Below are positions 6,674 to 15,038 of a stretch of 42,060 nt of DNA, in pieces. Made by a program: the position numbers and the translations under genes. This DNA is from Acidobacteriota bacterium. GTDB lineage: Bacteria > Acidobacteriota > UBA6911 > RPQK01 > JAJDTT01. Position 1 is the stretch's first letter; the number at the start of each line of letters is the position of its first letter. The notes under the pieces are model-generated. The model made no database searches. It was not told where the DNA came from and worked only from the letters and a program-made list of their open reading frames with translations. The stretch is taken from contig JAPPLF010000095.1 in assembly GCA_028874215.1 (NCBI GenBank), positions 1 through 42,060 on the forward strand, written 5' to 3'.

Positions 6674-7600
6674 TCAGGCCTCGCCGCGCAGACTGCGGTA
6701 GTAATCCAGGCTGATCTTCGCCTCTTCGCCGGTGAACCCCTCGTACGGCGGCAGCAGGCGAATGGGAAACGTGGGGTCCGTCAGCCAGACCATCAGCTTG
6801 TCGTAGGCACCGTCGATCATGGGCCGGTTCAGGTGACCGAAAAGGCCTTCCCCGTGGCGCCTGAACTTTTCGGCGATCTCCAGCGCCCGGGCGATGTCCC
6901 CCTTCCGGCCGGCGCCGAAGTACTCGCGGGTCAGACGGGGAAACGCGCCGTGCATGCTGCAGAGAAGGGAGCACTCTCCGAACTGGCAGGCGTAGGCGAA
7001 GCAGGTTTCAAGCATGAAGTGCTGCATCTCGGGGGCCTTGACCATCCAGTCCCGGACCCGGTTCATGTCGGTGGTGCTCTGTTTGCTGGCCACCAGGTTG
7101 GGGACCTGGTCCAGGATCTTCCGGTAGTCGTCGCCGGTGAGGAGGCGCTTGGTCCGAACCAGGTTGTAGTGCAGGAAGTCGGAATCGGGGAACCGGCCGC
7201 AGACGGTCTTGAAGAACCCCATCATTTCCGCGTCCTCAAGCGCTCCCCAAGCGGGCAGGGAGATCTGAAACGATCGGACTCCCTGGGCGTGGGCGTACTC
7301 CAGCCGCTCCACGACCTGCTCCATGGCCAGGGAGATGACCCCCACCTGGGCCTCGATGCCCGAGCCGGACATCTCTTCCACGAACACGTCCACCACCTCG
7401 CAAAAGCGTGTGTCCGACATGGCGTAGCCTTCGCCCGCCGTCCCCATGATGTAGAGCCGCCCGGCTCCCAGCGTCTGCAGCCGCCGGATCAGCCCCCGGA
7501 AATGCTCCTGGTCCAGGGAAAAATCGGCGTTCCAGGGGATGTCCACGGCGCCCAGCATTCCCGCTTTCGTCCGCTTGAGAGCGCCTGGGTCCCGGCTCAT
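6674..7600 (-). CDS. DHDPS/N-acetylneuraminate-lyase family aldolase
   Basis: A 308-aa class I (Schiff-base) aldolase or dehydratase barrel. GTAGEG (residues 53-58) is the carboxylate-binding motif, Tyr145 (LHYN) the proton-relay tyrosine and Lys173 (VASKQS) the Schiff-base lysine. The family condenses or cleaves pyruvate-containing substrates: dihydrodipicolinate, N-acetylneuraminate, 2-keto-3-deoxy sugar acids. It is second in a minus-strand set (glycosidase-like, this gene, aldo/keto reductase), which fits 2-keto-3-deoxy acid catabolism better than lysine synthesis. The ATG at 7600 follows a weak GCGGAGA site. The annotated substrate should stay open. Confidence 0.83.
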   Translation of the reverse strand: MSRDPGALKRTKAGMLGAVDIPWNADFSLDQEHFRGLIRRLQTLGAGRLYIMGTAGEGYAMSDTRFCEVVDVFVEEMSGSGIEAQVGVISLAMEQVVERLEYAHAQGVRSFQISLPAWGALEDAEMMGFFKTVCGRFPDSDFLHYNLVRTKRLLTGDDYRKILDQVPNLVASKQSTTDMNRVRDWMVKAPEMQHFMLETCFAYACQFGECSLLCSMHGAFPRLTREYFGAGRKGDIARALEIAEKFRRHGEGLFGHLNRPMIDGAYDKLMVWLTDPTFPIRLLPPYEGFTGEEAKISLDYYRSLRGEA

Positions 7601-7662
7601 GGCGTTGGTCTCCGCATACCGCCCACGAGGATACGTTCGAGGGGAGGACAAACCAAGAGGCG

Positions 7663-9264
7663 TCAGTCGTCCGCCGCGGCGAAGCGGTAGGAAAAGAGGC
7701 TGGTGGCGTTGTCCGACTGGATGTGAAGCCGCACCTTCTCGCCCACAAAGGCGGAAAGGTCCTTGCGGCCGGGACCCCAGGTGACGGGAAAATCGGTCTC
7801 GTCCCCCTTTTCCAGGCCGTTGCAGTCCTCGAAGGCGTAGCCGGGCGCAACCGCTCCATCGTGAATGACCCGGATCCGGACGGTGCCGAAGAAGGAGTAG
7901 GCGTTGAGGTAGAGTTTGGGGCCGGCCACCGTCACCGCCTCGGTCATGACGTCGCCGCCCCGGATGCCGCTGCGCAGCGCTACGAAACCGTCCTTGCGCA
8001 GGGTCAGGACCCCGATGGAGCTCTTCCACATTCCGGAGGTGCCATGGGCCTGGGGACGGCCCGAATACCAGAGATAGAGTTCGTTCCCCTTCAGGACCGG
8101 CGGATTCCCCGACGGCGTGGACCACGCCCCGTCCCAACTTCCCGGAGCGCCCACCGGCAGGAATTCCTGACGGCGTCCGACCCGGCGCCAGTGGGCCAGA
8201 TCGCGGGCGCTGGCCAGTTGTGTCGGCCCCAGCTCGGTGGAGGAGTGGAGCATGCCGATGAACCCGATGTACTGGTTTCCGTAGGCGAAGGCGGTCATGA
8301 CGTACATCTGGTCCCGGGGATGGTCCAGATCGTCCGGCTTGAGGATCGTCTTCAGCGGGGTCCAATGGACGAAGTCCTTGCTGGTGGAGAGGGCGATGAC
8401 GCGGCGATACCGTTTCCACTCCACCACGAAGTGATCCATGATGGTTCCGAACCGCCGCGTCGTGGCCAGGTATTGCCGGCCCAGCGGATCGTAGACCATC
8501 GCCCCGGCGTCGCCGCCCCGGGGGACCAGGATCTCCTCTCCCAGGGTCCACCGGATCCCGTCGGGAGAGAAGGCCGCGTACATTCCGTGCCGGTCCCGTA
8601 TGGCCTGCAACAAGACCTTCCGCGCCCGGTTCTTTTCCTCCCGATTCATGCCGGGGCGCTCCAGGTCCGACTCGGCGCCGGTGGGACGTTGCTGGTACAT
8701 GCCCATCTTGTAACGCCGGGCCGGGTCCGGCTCGTCAGGGTCCTTGACCACGCCCCAGGGGTCGAGGCCCCAGGAGGCGGGCACTTCCGGCGTGGGGTAG
8801 ACGACGTTGTTGGCGGCCGAGCCGTCGATCGGCACGAGCCCCAGGTTCGGTTTCTCCCAGACGATGCCGTCCTTGGAAGTGGCGTAGCACATGAGGTATC
8901 CGCGCCCCGTGCGGCGGTACATGGGGGTGTTGGCGGAGAAGTACCACATCTTGAAGACCCTCTCCTCCCGGTCGTAGAGGACCGAGCCCCAGAGCTGCAA
9001 CGCGTGCCCTTCCCAGGGGCGGTCGGGCACCAACACCGGATCGCGCCGGATCCGGGTCGGATTCTTGACTACCCGGCTGAATCCGGGCCGGTCCTGCACC
9101 TCTTCGTCGTCCAGGAAGAGGTGCAGTCCGGGGTCGTGGAGCTCCCGTCCCCCCTTGATCCGTTCGGCGTGGGACGACGCCCCGGCCTGGTCCGGGGCTG
9201 CCAAGCCGATCAGGAGAACGATTGCAGTGACGGTGCCGATGGAACTGAGTATTGATTTCCGCAT
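7663..9264 (-). CDS. Exported beta-propeller glycosidase-like protein (GH43/GH32 type)
   Basis: A 533-aa precursor with a Sec signal peptide (MRKSILSSIGTVTAIVLLIG, then LAAPDQAGA). The body has repeated propeller-type phrases: FKMWYFSANTP, YAAFSPDGIRWTLGEEILVP, ALSTSKDFVHWTPL, LYLWYSG. These match the 'glycosyl hydrolase family 32/43-like, five-bladed propeller' proteins of planctomycetes and acidobacteria. The last about 80 residues look like a small beta-sandwich (VTWGPGRKDLSAFVGEKVRL). Catalytic carboxylates cannot be assigned by eye. Start ATG 9264 follows GAGGAAA. It heads the minus-strand set with the aldolase (62-base gap) and the reductase, so it probably feeds them sugars released outside the cytoplasm. 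Confidence 0.72.
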   Translation of the reverse strand: MRKSILSSIGTVTAIVLLIGLAAPDQAGASSHAERIKGGRELHDPGLHLFLDDEEVQDRPGFSRVVKNPTRIRRDPVLVPDRPWEGHALQLWGSVLYDREERVFKMWYFSANTPMYRRTGRGYLMCYATSKDGIVWEKPNLGLVPIDGSAANNVVYPTPEVPASWGLDPWGVVKDPDEPDPARRYKMGMYQQRPTGAESDLERPGMNREEKNRARKVLLQAIRDRHGMYAAFSPDGIRWTLGEEILVPRGGDAGAMVYDPLGRQYLATTRRFGTIMDHFVVEWKRYRRVIALSTSKDFVHWTPLKTILKPDDLDHPRDQMYVMTAFAYGNQYIGFIGMLHSSTELGPTQLASARDLAHWRRVGRRQEFLPVGAPGSWDGAWSTPSGNPPVLKGNELYLWYSGRPQAHGTSGMWKSSIGVLTLRKDGFVALRSGIRGGDVMTEAVTVAGPKLYLNAYSFFGTVRIRVIHDGAVAPGYAFEDCNGLEKGDETDFPVTWGPGRKDLSAFVGEKVRLHIQSDNATSLFSYRFAAADD

Positions 9265-9411
9265 GGTTTCCTCGAAAAGTCCGGGTTCCGCCCGCCGGGA
9301 ACCGTGACCGACGGGAGTGACGGAAAAGGGTAACATGAGGGCGGGTAGCGTCACCCCGTGCGGGTGCCCTCCTGGACACGTTTTCGTTATGCCAACGCAA
9401 GTGGAGGCGCC

Positions 9412-10608
9412 ATGAATAGTCGGCCGGCCCGGAATCGATGGGAGAAACTTGGTGTGGTCCTGCTGATCCTGATGGGCGGGGCCGCATCCTGCACCCGGGA
9501 AGAGGTGAAAACCATGGATCAACCGGAGAGCTCAGGTGATCTGCTCGTCTTTTTCGGCACCTACACCAGGACCGACAGCGAAGGGATCTACACCTACCGG
9601 ATGGATCCCGAATCGGGGGCTCTGGAACGCCTTTCTGTGGTCTCGGGGATCGAAAGCCCTTCTTTCCTGGCGCTCCACCCCAACGGCCGCCATCTCTACG
9701 CGGTCAGCGAGATCGGCGAGTTCGAGGGCGGCAAGACGGGGACCGTCTCCGCCTATTCCATCGATTCTTCCAGTGGCCAACTCTCCTTCCTGAACCTGCA
9801 GCCTTCGCAGGGCGCCATTCCATGCCACCTGGTGGTGGACCGGACCGGACGCACCTTGCTGTTGGCCAACTACTCGGGGGGAAGCGTCGCCTCCTTCCCC
9901 ATCGATTCCGAAGGCCGCCTGGGCCCTGCAATTTCGGTCATCCAACATGAGGGTTCCAGCGTGGACCCGGTGCGGCAGACGGGTCCCCGGGCCCACAGCA
10001 TCAATCTGGATCCGGAGAACCGGTTCGCCGTGGCGGCAGATCTGGGCACGGACGAGGTCCTGGTCTATCGCTTCGACGCCGGAACGGGAGAACTGGAACC
10101 GAATACGCCGACCTCGGTCCCGGTCGATCCCGGTGGGGGACCCCGCCATTTCGCCTTCCATCCCAGCGGCCGGTTCGGCTACGTCATCAACGAGATGGGC
10201 TCCACCGTGACCGCCTTCCGTTACGATGGCGAGAAGGGGACGCTGGATCCGATTCAGACCATTACCACGCTTCCCGAAGGTTTCGAGGGCGTCACCCACA
10301 CCGCCGAAGTGCGGGTCCATCCTTCGGGCCGCTTCCTCTACGGTTCCAACCGCGGACACGACAGTATCGCGATCTTTGCCATCGACCAGGAGACGGGCCG
10401 GCTGACGGCCCGGGGCCAGGAACCGACCCGGGGGAAGACGCCTCGGAACTTCGAGATCGATCCCACGGGGACCTGGCTGTTGGCGGCCAACCAGGACTCG
10501 GACAGCGTGGTGGTCTTCCGGATCGACTCGCAGACCGGAGCGCTGGAGGCCAACGGCCAGACGGCGGATGTCCCCATGCCGGTCTGCATCCGCATGTTGG
10601 CGCGCTGA
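9412..10608 (+). CDS. Lipoprotein lactonase (YbhE/6-phosphogluconolactonase propeller family)
   Basis: A 398-aa seven-bladed propeller. The family signature phrases recur: LLVFFGTYTRTDSEGIYTY, PSFLALHPNGRHLYAVSE, CHLVVDRTGRTLLLANYSGG, GPRHFAFHPSGRFGYVINE. The N-terminus has a short basic region, a hydrophobic core and the lipobox GAASC, so it should be a membrane-anchored periplasmic protein, unlike the cytoplasmic E. coli enzyme Pgl. GGAGG precedes the ATG at 9412. Family members hydrolyse sugar lactones, but several are annotated without proof. It is followed 4 bases later by a cupin. Exported lactonase plus exported sugar oxidoreductases nearby suggests periplasmic sugar oxidation. Divergent from the glycosidase-like gene. 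Confidence 0.85.
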   Translation: MNSRPARNRWEKLGVVLLILMGGAASCTREEVKTMDQPESSGDLLVFFGTYTRTDSEGIYTYRMDPESGALERLSVVSGIESPSFLALHPNGRHLYAVSEIGEFEGGKTGTVSAYSIDSSSGQLSFLNLQPSQGAIPCHLVVDRTGRTLLLANYSGGSVASFPIDSEGRLGPAISVIQHEGSSVDPVRQTGPRAHSINLDPENRFAVAADLGTDEVLVYRFDAGTGELEPNTPTSVPVDPGGGPRHFAFHPSGRFGYVINEMGSTVTAFRYDGEKGTLDPIQTITTLPEGFEGVTHTAEVRVHPSGRFLYGSNRGHDSIAIFAIDQETGRLTARGQEPTRGKTPRNFEIDPTGTWLLAANQDSDSVVVFRIDSQTGALEANGQTADVPMPVCIRMLAR

Positions 10609-10612
10609 CCCC

Positions 10613-11035
10613 ATGCAGACCAGGCGGATCTCCGGCCGGCTGTTGGATCGGCCCGCGCGGGAAGCAGGCGAGGCGGGCTATGACTGTCTGGCGCCCGACG
10701 GGTCCCGGATCCGGTTCCTGCCCGCTTTGAAGGGTGGGAGCATGGTCCACTGCGCCCTGGCCCCGGGTCAGGTGTCGAGCCCGGTGCTCCACCGGACCGT
10801 GGAGGAGATCTGGTACTTCCTGCGGGGAACCGGAGAACTGTGGCGCAAGCCCGCCGAGGCGGCCTCGGGGACCGTCGAGGCGGTGGGCCCGGGGACGGCG
10901 GTGGACATCCCCCTGGGCACCCGTTTTCAGTTCCGCAACACGGGCGCCGGTCCGCTGGAGATCGTCATCGTCACCATGCCTCCCTGGCCGGGAGAGGACG
11001 AGGCGCTACCGGTTCCCGGCTTCTGGGAGGCTTGA
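10613..11035 (+). CDS. Cupin domain protein
   Basis: A 140-aa single-domain cupin. The first cupin motif is HRTVEEIWYFLRGTGEL and the second includes GTRFQFRNTG; the metal ligands are reduced compared with the full GxHxH pattern. The ATG at 10613 lies 4 bases after the lactonase stop, so it is coupled to it. No signal peptide. It may be a sugar-binding, isomerase or dioxygenase-type cupin; the reaction cannot be assigned. It converges with the M19 dipeptidase gene. Confidence 0.78.
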   Translation: MQTRRISGRLLDRPAREAGEAGYDCLAPDGSRIRFLPALKGGSMVHCALAPGQVSSPVLHRTVEEIWYFLRGTGELWRKPAEAASGTVEAVGPGTAVDIPLGTRFQFRNTGAGPLEIVIVTMPPWPGEDEALPVPGFWEA

Positions 11036-11075
11036 TGCTCCGCCCCGAGCCCCGTCTGCCGGGCGAAACCGGCCG

Positions 11076-12131
11076 TCAGCTCCAGGTTTCCCGCAGCAGC
11101 CGGACCCAGTTGCCGCCCATGATGGAGGTCACGTCCTCCAGGCTGTAGCCGCGCCTTTCCAGCAGGGGGGGGATCTTCCGCAGGTCGGCGATGGTATGCA
11201 GATCGTGCGGACACTGCTCCCTGCCGTATCCACCGTCCAGGTCCGATCCGATGGCGGCGTGGCGGGCGTCGCCGGCCAACTGGCAGATGTGATCGATATG
11301 GTCGGTCACCGTCTCCAGGCTGATGGAGCTGTTGTCCTGGTCCTCGCCGCTCCAACTCGGTGAGAGCATCCAGACGTCGAGGGCCACTCCGATGACGCCC
11401 CCGCGGCTGATCAGGGTCCGGATCTGCTTGTCGTTCAACTGCCGGTCTCCCGGACAGAGCGCCTGGCAGCAGTTGTGCGTGGCCCCGACCGGGCCGCCGA
11501 ACTGGCCCAGCGCTTCCCAGAAGGCCTGCTCCGCCAAGTGGCTCACATCCAGGATCATTCCCGCCTCCTCCAGTGCCCGCAACAGCTCAGGGGCTCGTGG
11601 AGTCAGTCCTCCCGGGGCGCCCGTGCCGTGGGAATAGGTGCTCACGCCGTAGTGGCACAGGCTGACCAAGCGGAGGCCCTGGTCCCACCACTCGGGCACC
11701 TGTTCGGGACTCACGATGGGGTCGGATCCTTCCATGCTCAACACGTATCCCAGAGGCGCGAAGGAGGGGTTGCGGTCCCATTCCTCCAGATGGGATTCGA
11801 GTTCCTCCAGGTTCCGGATCTGGCGGAGCACTCCCTTGGACTCCATGATCCGATAGTAGGCCAGCTCCCCCCGGGCCTTGGCGTAGGCGATGTCCTGGTT
11901 GCGGACCCCCGCAAACCGGCGCCCCAGGGAGGCGATCCGGCAGTGGACCGTGGCGAAGAACAGGCCGATCCGCCCCTGGCGCAATTCCTGATAGTTCACG
12001 ACGCCCGCGCCCCTGCCTTTCTGCCCCATGCCGGCCTCCGATTCCCGAATGGCGTGGATGGGTTGAGTCAGGTCCCGGTTCCATTCCACGGCGTTGAAGG
12101 CCAGGTCCAGGTGAGAATCGACGGTCAGCAT
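11076..12131 (-). CDS. Membrane dipeptidase-type peptidase, family M19
   Basis: A 351-aa TIM-barrel metallopeptidase that cleaves dipeptides, often with a D-residue at P1'. Zinc ligands are recognisable: His7 and Asp9 (DSHLD), the bridging Glu in MEGSDPI, His in DVSHLAEQ and in GATHN, and Asp in IGSDLDGG. ATG 12131 was chosen over a TTG at 12140 because GGAAGGGA sits 9 bases before the ATG and directly against the TTG. No signal peptide is evident, so it is probably cytoplasmic. It lies 54 bases downstream of a small exported Cys-rich protein on the same strand. A peptide-recycling role is inferred from the family only. Confidence 0.88.
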   Translation of the reverse strand: MLTVDSHLDLAFNAVEWNRDLTQPIHAIRESEAGMGQKGRGAGVVNYQELRQGRIGLFFATVHCRIASLGRRFAGVRNQDIAYAKARGELAYYRIMESKGVLRQIRNLEELESHLEEWDRNPSFAPLGYVLSMEGSDPIVSPEQVPEWWDQGLRLVSLCHYGVSTYSHGTGAPGGLTPRAPELLRALEEAGMILDVSHLAEQAFWEALGQFGGPVGATHNCCQALCPGDRQLNDKQIRTLISRGGVIGVALDVWMLSPSWSGEDQDNSSISLETVTDHIDHICQLAGDARHAAIGSDLDGGYGREQCPHDLHTIADLRKIPPLLERRGYSLEDVTSIMGGNWVRLLRETWS

Positions 12132-12185
12132 GTTGGGCAATCCCTTCCGTGTTGTGTTTCGACTGGTTTCAATTCCCCCGTCCCG

Positions 12186-12632
12186 TCATTGAGGAGGAGG
12201 CGTCAGGGTCTCGCGAAACTCGAACTCGTCCTGGCAGCACCAGCAGGGTCCGTACGCGTAGGCGGTGATGTGGCAGACCTCGCACCGGTAGTAGACATGG
12301 TGGAGGCGTCCGTCGACGATGGATTTGACCCGGACGATCTCCAACCGGTCCGGCGGGTTCAGGCGGCCGGTGATCTGGAGTTCCCGCCTCCGGACCCGGG
12401 GATCGTCAAACATGGTGACCTTGGGATCGTCGGGAAGGAACCGGTAAAGGCGTCCGGTGTCATCCAGCAGGGCGCGTACCGGAGCCTCGGACGGACAATC
12501 GACGGGTTCAGGCGGCTCGGCGCCGGCCTCCACGCAGATCAGCCGTCCCTGGACCTGCACCGTGTCGGATCGAGCCTCCACTGAAGGAAGAAAGAGAAGA
12601 AGGCCCAAGGTGATCGTGGTCAATTCCGACAT
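12186..12632 (-). CDS. Small exported Cys-rich protein, unknown
   Basis: A 148-aa precursor with a probable signal peptide (MSELTTITLGLLLFLPSVEA). The C-terminal third has a treble of cysteine pairs, CEVCHITAYAYGPCWCCQ, which looks like a zinc-ribbon or metal site. The middle (TGRLYRFLPDDPKVTMFDDP, then RELQITGRL) resembles small acidobacterial/planctomycete exported proteins but I cannot name a family. Two further Cys (LICVEAG, PVDCPSE) may form a disulfide. The ribosome site is weak. It may be cotranscribed with the M19 peptidase. Divergent from ferritin. Confidence 0.6.
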   Translation of the reverse strand: MSELTTITLGLLLFLPSVEARSDTVQVQGRLICVEAGAEPPEPVDCPSEAPVRALLDDTGRLYRFLPDDPKVTMFDDPRVRRRELQITGRLNPPDRLEIVRVKSIVDGRLHHVYYRCEVCHITAYAYGPCWCCQDEFEFRETLTPPPQ

Positions 12633-12761
12633 CGTCTCGATTGCGAAAATGCTTGCCGCCAGCTTCCCGTAGTCTAGCAGTCCGTGGCAAAGGTCGTCGC
12701 GGCATCGGACCGGCCATCTGGTCTCCCCTCTGTGTCATCATAGTGGCGCCAAGGAGGAAGC

Positions 12762-13262
12762 ATGAGTCTGAACAGCAAGATCGAAAAAGCCCTCAACCAG
12801 CAGATCCGGAGCGAGTTCTACTCTTCGTACGTTTACCTTTCCATGTCGGGGTACAGCGATTCGCAGAACCTGCCCGGGTTCGCCGCCTGGATGCGGGCCC
12901 AGAGCGAGGAGGAGCGGGGCCATGCCATGCGCCTCTTCGACTATGTCCAGAACCGCGGGGGCCGGGTCCGGCTCGGCAGCATCGCTCAGCCCCAATTGGA
13001 TTTCGAGTCTCCCCGGGTCATGTTCGAGGAAGCGCTGAGGCAGGAGCAGTCGGTGACGCGGACCATTCACGAACTCTACCGGTTGGCTCAGGAAGAGAAG
13101 GACTACCCCACCGAGGTGGAGCTGCAGTGGTTCGTCCAGGAACAGGTGGAGGAAGAAAAGACCATCCTGGACATCCTGGCGCAACTGGCCATGATCGGAG
13201 ACCATCCGGCGTCGCTGGTCATGTTGGATCATCGCCTGGGAGGCCGGACGGACGAGGCCTGA
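12762..13262 (+). CDS. ftnA: Ferritin (non-heme iron storage)
   Basis: A 166-aa four-helix ferritin of the bacterial FtnA type, which oxidises Fe(II) and stores it in a 24-mer shell in the cytoplasm. Ferroxidase ligands are in place: Glu18 (IRSEF), Glu51 and His54 (SEEERGH), plus the later EEALRQEQ and FVQEQVEEE helices. There is no heme-binding Met at the bacterioferritin position that I can identify. AAGGAGG precedes the ATG. It is followed by the 2-hydroxyacid dehydrogenase after 36 bases. The upstream gap (12633-12761) may carry its promoter but no clear hexamers or Fur box were seen. Confidence 0.92.
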   Translation: MSLNSKIEKALNQQIRSEFYSSYVYLSMSGYSDSQNLPGFAAWMRAQSEEERGHAMRLFDYVQNRGGRVRLGSIAQPQLDFESPRVMFEEALRQEQSVTRTIHELYRLAQEEKDYPTEVELQWFVQEQVEEEKTILDILAQLAMIGDHPASLVMLDHRLGGRTDEA

Positions 13263-13298
13263 GCCCGCCGCGTCGCTCAATCGTTCCAAGTTTCGCCC

Positions 13299-14261
13299 AT
13301 GTCTGAATCGATCGCGTCCACCGGGCCCCTGCCCGCGTGGGCTCGGGAGCTGTTCTCCCCCTACACCCTGTTGTTTTCCGATCAGTTCACCCGGGAAGCC
13401 GTCCTGGCCCGGATGAGTCCCGAGGTGGTGGGAATCCTGGCCCGGGGACCGGTCCTCATCGATGCCGGGATGATGAGAGCCGCTCCGAATCTGAGGGTTA
13501 TCGGACGCGCCGGCGTCGGTTACGACACGGTGGACGTGGCGGAGGCGTCCAGGCGGGGCGTCCCGGTGGTCTATACGCCCGGGGCCATGGCCCGGGCCGT
13601 GGCGGAGCACACCCTCTCGCTGATGCTGGCCGCCGCCAAGAACCTTTCCCACTGGCGCCGCGTGCTCCTGGAAGGGGAATGGAAGGACCGCTACGGGAGG
13701 CGTAACCTGGATCTGCAAGGGGCCACTGTCGGAATCGTGGGGTACGGCCGCATCGGCAGGCAGGTCCGGAGGCTGCTGGCGCCGTTCGATTGCAAGGTCC
13801 TGGTGAATAGCCCCAATCTCGCGCCGGATGAAGTGGCGGACCATGGCGTGGAAGCGGTGCCGTTGCCCGAGCTTCTGGGCAGATCCGACATCGTGAGCCT
13901 GCATCCCCCTCTCAACCGGGAGACGCGCGGACTCATCAATTCGAAGAACATCGGGAGCTTCAAGCCGGGTTCGATCCTGGTCAACTTGGGACGAGGGGCT
14001 CTGGTCGAAAGCCACGATCTTCTCTACGACGCCCTGGAGACGGGCCGGCTGCGGGCCGTGGCCCTCGACGTCTTCCTGGACGAGCCGCCCGACCGGTCCC
14101 ATCCCCTTTTCCGGCATCCCAACGCGGTTCTGACTCCGCATGTGGGGAGCGCGACTTTGGGTGCCCAGCGGGGAGTCCTGGAAACGGTGGCGGGGGACAT
14201 GATGGCGGTGCTCGAGGGGAGGCGGCCCACCGAAGACAACCTGGTCAACCCGCCCACGTAG
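13299..14261 (+). CDS. D-2-hydroxyacid dehydrogenase (SerA-like)
   Basis: A 320-aa NAD-dependent dehydrogenase. The dinucleotide motif GYGRIG is at residues 148-153. The catalytic triad is present: Arg in LVNLGRGAL, Glu in VFLDEPP and His in LTPHVGSAT. Residues 65-110 (VIGRAGVGYDTVDVAEASRR) are the usual substrate-domain signature. Without a C-terminal ACT domain it may act on 3-phosphoglycerate, glyoxylate/hydroxypyruvate or another 2-keto acid, so I give no symbol. It sits between ferritin and a HAD phosphatase; no ribosome site stands out at ATG 13299. Confidence 0.85.
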   Translation: MSESIASTGPLPAWARELFSPYTLLFSDQFTREAVLARMSPEVVGILARGPVLIDAGMMRAAPNLRVIGRAGVGYDTVDVAEASRRGVPVVYTPGAMARAVAEHTLSLMLAAAKNLSHWRRVLLEGEWKDRYGRRNLDLQGATVGIVGYGRIGRQVRRLLAPFDCKVLVNSPNLAPDEVADHGVEAVPLPELLGRSDIVSLHPPLNRETRGLINSKNIGSFKPGSILVNLGRGALVESHDLLYDALETGRLRAVALDVFLDEPPDRSHPLFRHPNAVLTPHVGSATLGAQRGVLETVAGDMMAVLEGRRPTEDNLVNPPT

Positions 14262-14277
14262 GGGCGCCCCGCCTCCC

Positions 14278-14308
14278 TTGTCCGGCCTGCTTCACCGGCT
14301 GCTATAAT
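14278..14308 (+). promoter_or_regulatory. Promoter of the HAD phosphatase gene, possibly leaderless
   Basis: A perfect -10 hexamer TATAAT (14303-14308) lies 7 bases before the ATG at 14316. A TTGTCC (14278-14283) could serve as -35 at a long 19-base spacing. A start about 7 bases after the -10 would put the mRNA 5' end at or next to the ATG, and no Shine-Dalgarno sequence is present. Confidence 0.5.
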
Positions 14309-14315
14309 CCGACGC

Positions 14316-15038
14316 ATGAGGCTCGTCCTCTTCGACATCGACGGGACCCTCCTCCTCTCCGGAGGGGCCGGTACGAGGTCCTTGTATCGCGCCTTCCAGA
14401 TTCGGTATGGGATCGAGCCCGATTGGACGGCGATTCGGTTCGACGGGAAGACCGACCCCCTGATCATTCAAGAGATCGTCTCCAAATACGGCGTGGACGA
14501 TGAACCCGGACAGGACCTCTATGACATCTACCTGTCCATCCTGCCGGACGAAGTTCGCCGGAGCCCCGGTTTCCAGGTCCTGGCCGGAGCGCGGGAACTG
14601 GTGATCCGGCTTTCGGCCGATCCCGGTTTTCTCATCGGACTGGCCACCGGAAACGTCGAAACCGGAGCGCGATTGAAGCTGGAGAGGGCGGGGCTCAGCT
14701 CCTACTTCCCTTTCGGCGGATACGGCTCCGATTCGGGAGATCGAACCGAGTTGATCCGGGCCGCCATCCGCCGGGGAAGCGAATTGGCGGCTCCGCTGGC
14801 GGTAGGGGAAGTGTTCGTCATCGGCGACACCCCCCGGGACGTCCGGCACGGCCGCGCCGCGGGCGCCACCACCATCGCGGTTGCCACCGGCAACTACGGG
14901 CTCGATGAACTGAAGGACTGCGGTCCCGATCTGGCGGTGGCGGGGCTCCAACCCATGGGACCGATTCTGGAGTTCATGGAGAGCGGTTCCCGGACCGGGC
15001 GGGAAGCCGCCGTCGTGGAGGATGGGCCGGGTCCATGA
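14316..15038 (+). CDS. HAD-family phosphatase (Gph-like)
   Basis: A 240-aa haloacid-dehalogenase hydrolase. Motif I is FDIDGT (Asp7 nucleophile, Asp9 acid), a helical cap follows (TRSLYRAFQIRYGIEP), motif II is around LATGN, and motif IV reads VFVIGDTPRDV. The layout matches phosphoglycolate phosphatase-like enzymes, which dephosphorylate small phosphate esters in the cytoplasm; the exact substrate is open. The stop codon overlaps the start of the M14 peptidase gene by four bases (ATGA at 15035-15038). No Shine-Dalgarno is visible, in line with a leaderless transcript. Confidence 0.85.
   Translation: MRLVLFDIDGTLLLSGGAGTRSLYRAFQIRYGIEPDWTAIRFDGKTDPLIIQEIVSKYGVDDEPGQDLYDIYLSILPDEVRRSPGFQVLAGARELVIRLSADPGFLIGLATGNVETGARLKLERAGLSSYFPFGGYGSDSGDRTELIRAAIRRGSELAAPLAVGEVFVIGDTPRDVRHGRAAGATTIAVATGNYGLDELKDCGPDLAVAGLQPMGPILEFMESGSRTGREAAVVEDGPGP

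Noticed and set aside
6672-6974. N-terminal extension of the aldo/keto reductase
   Set aside because: It is in another frame of the aldolase gene on the same strand; the family N-terminus starts at 6671.
7601-8551. A 317-codon upstream extension of the DHDPS-like gene
   Set aside because: It is read out of frame over the glycosidase-like gene; family similarity begins at 7600.
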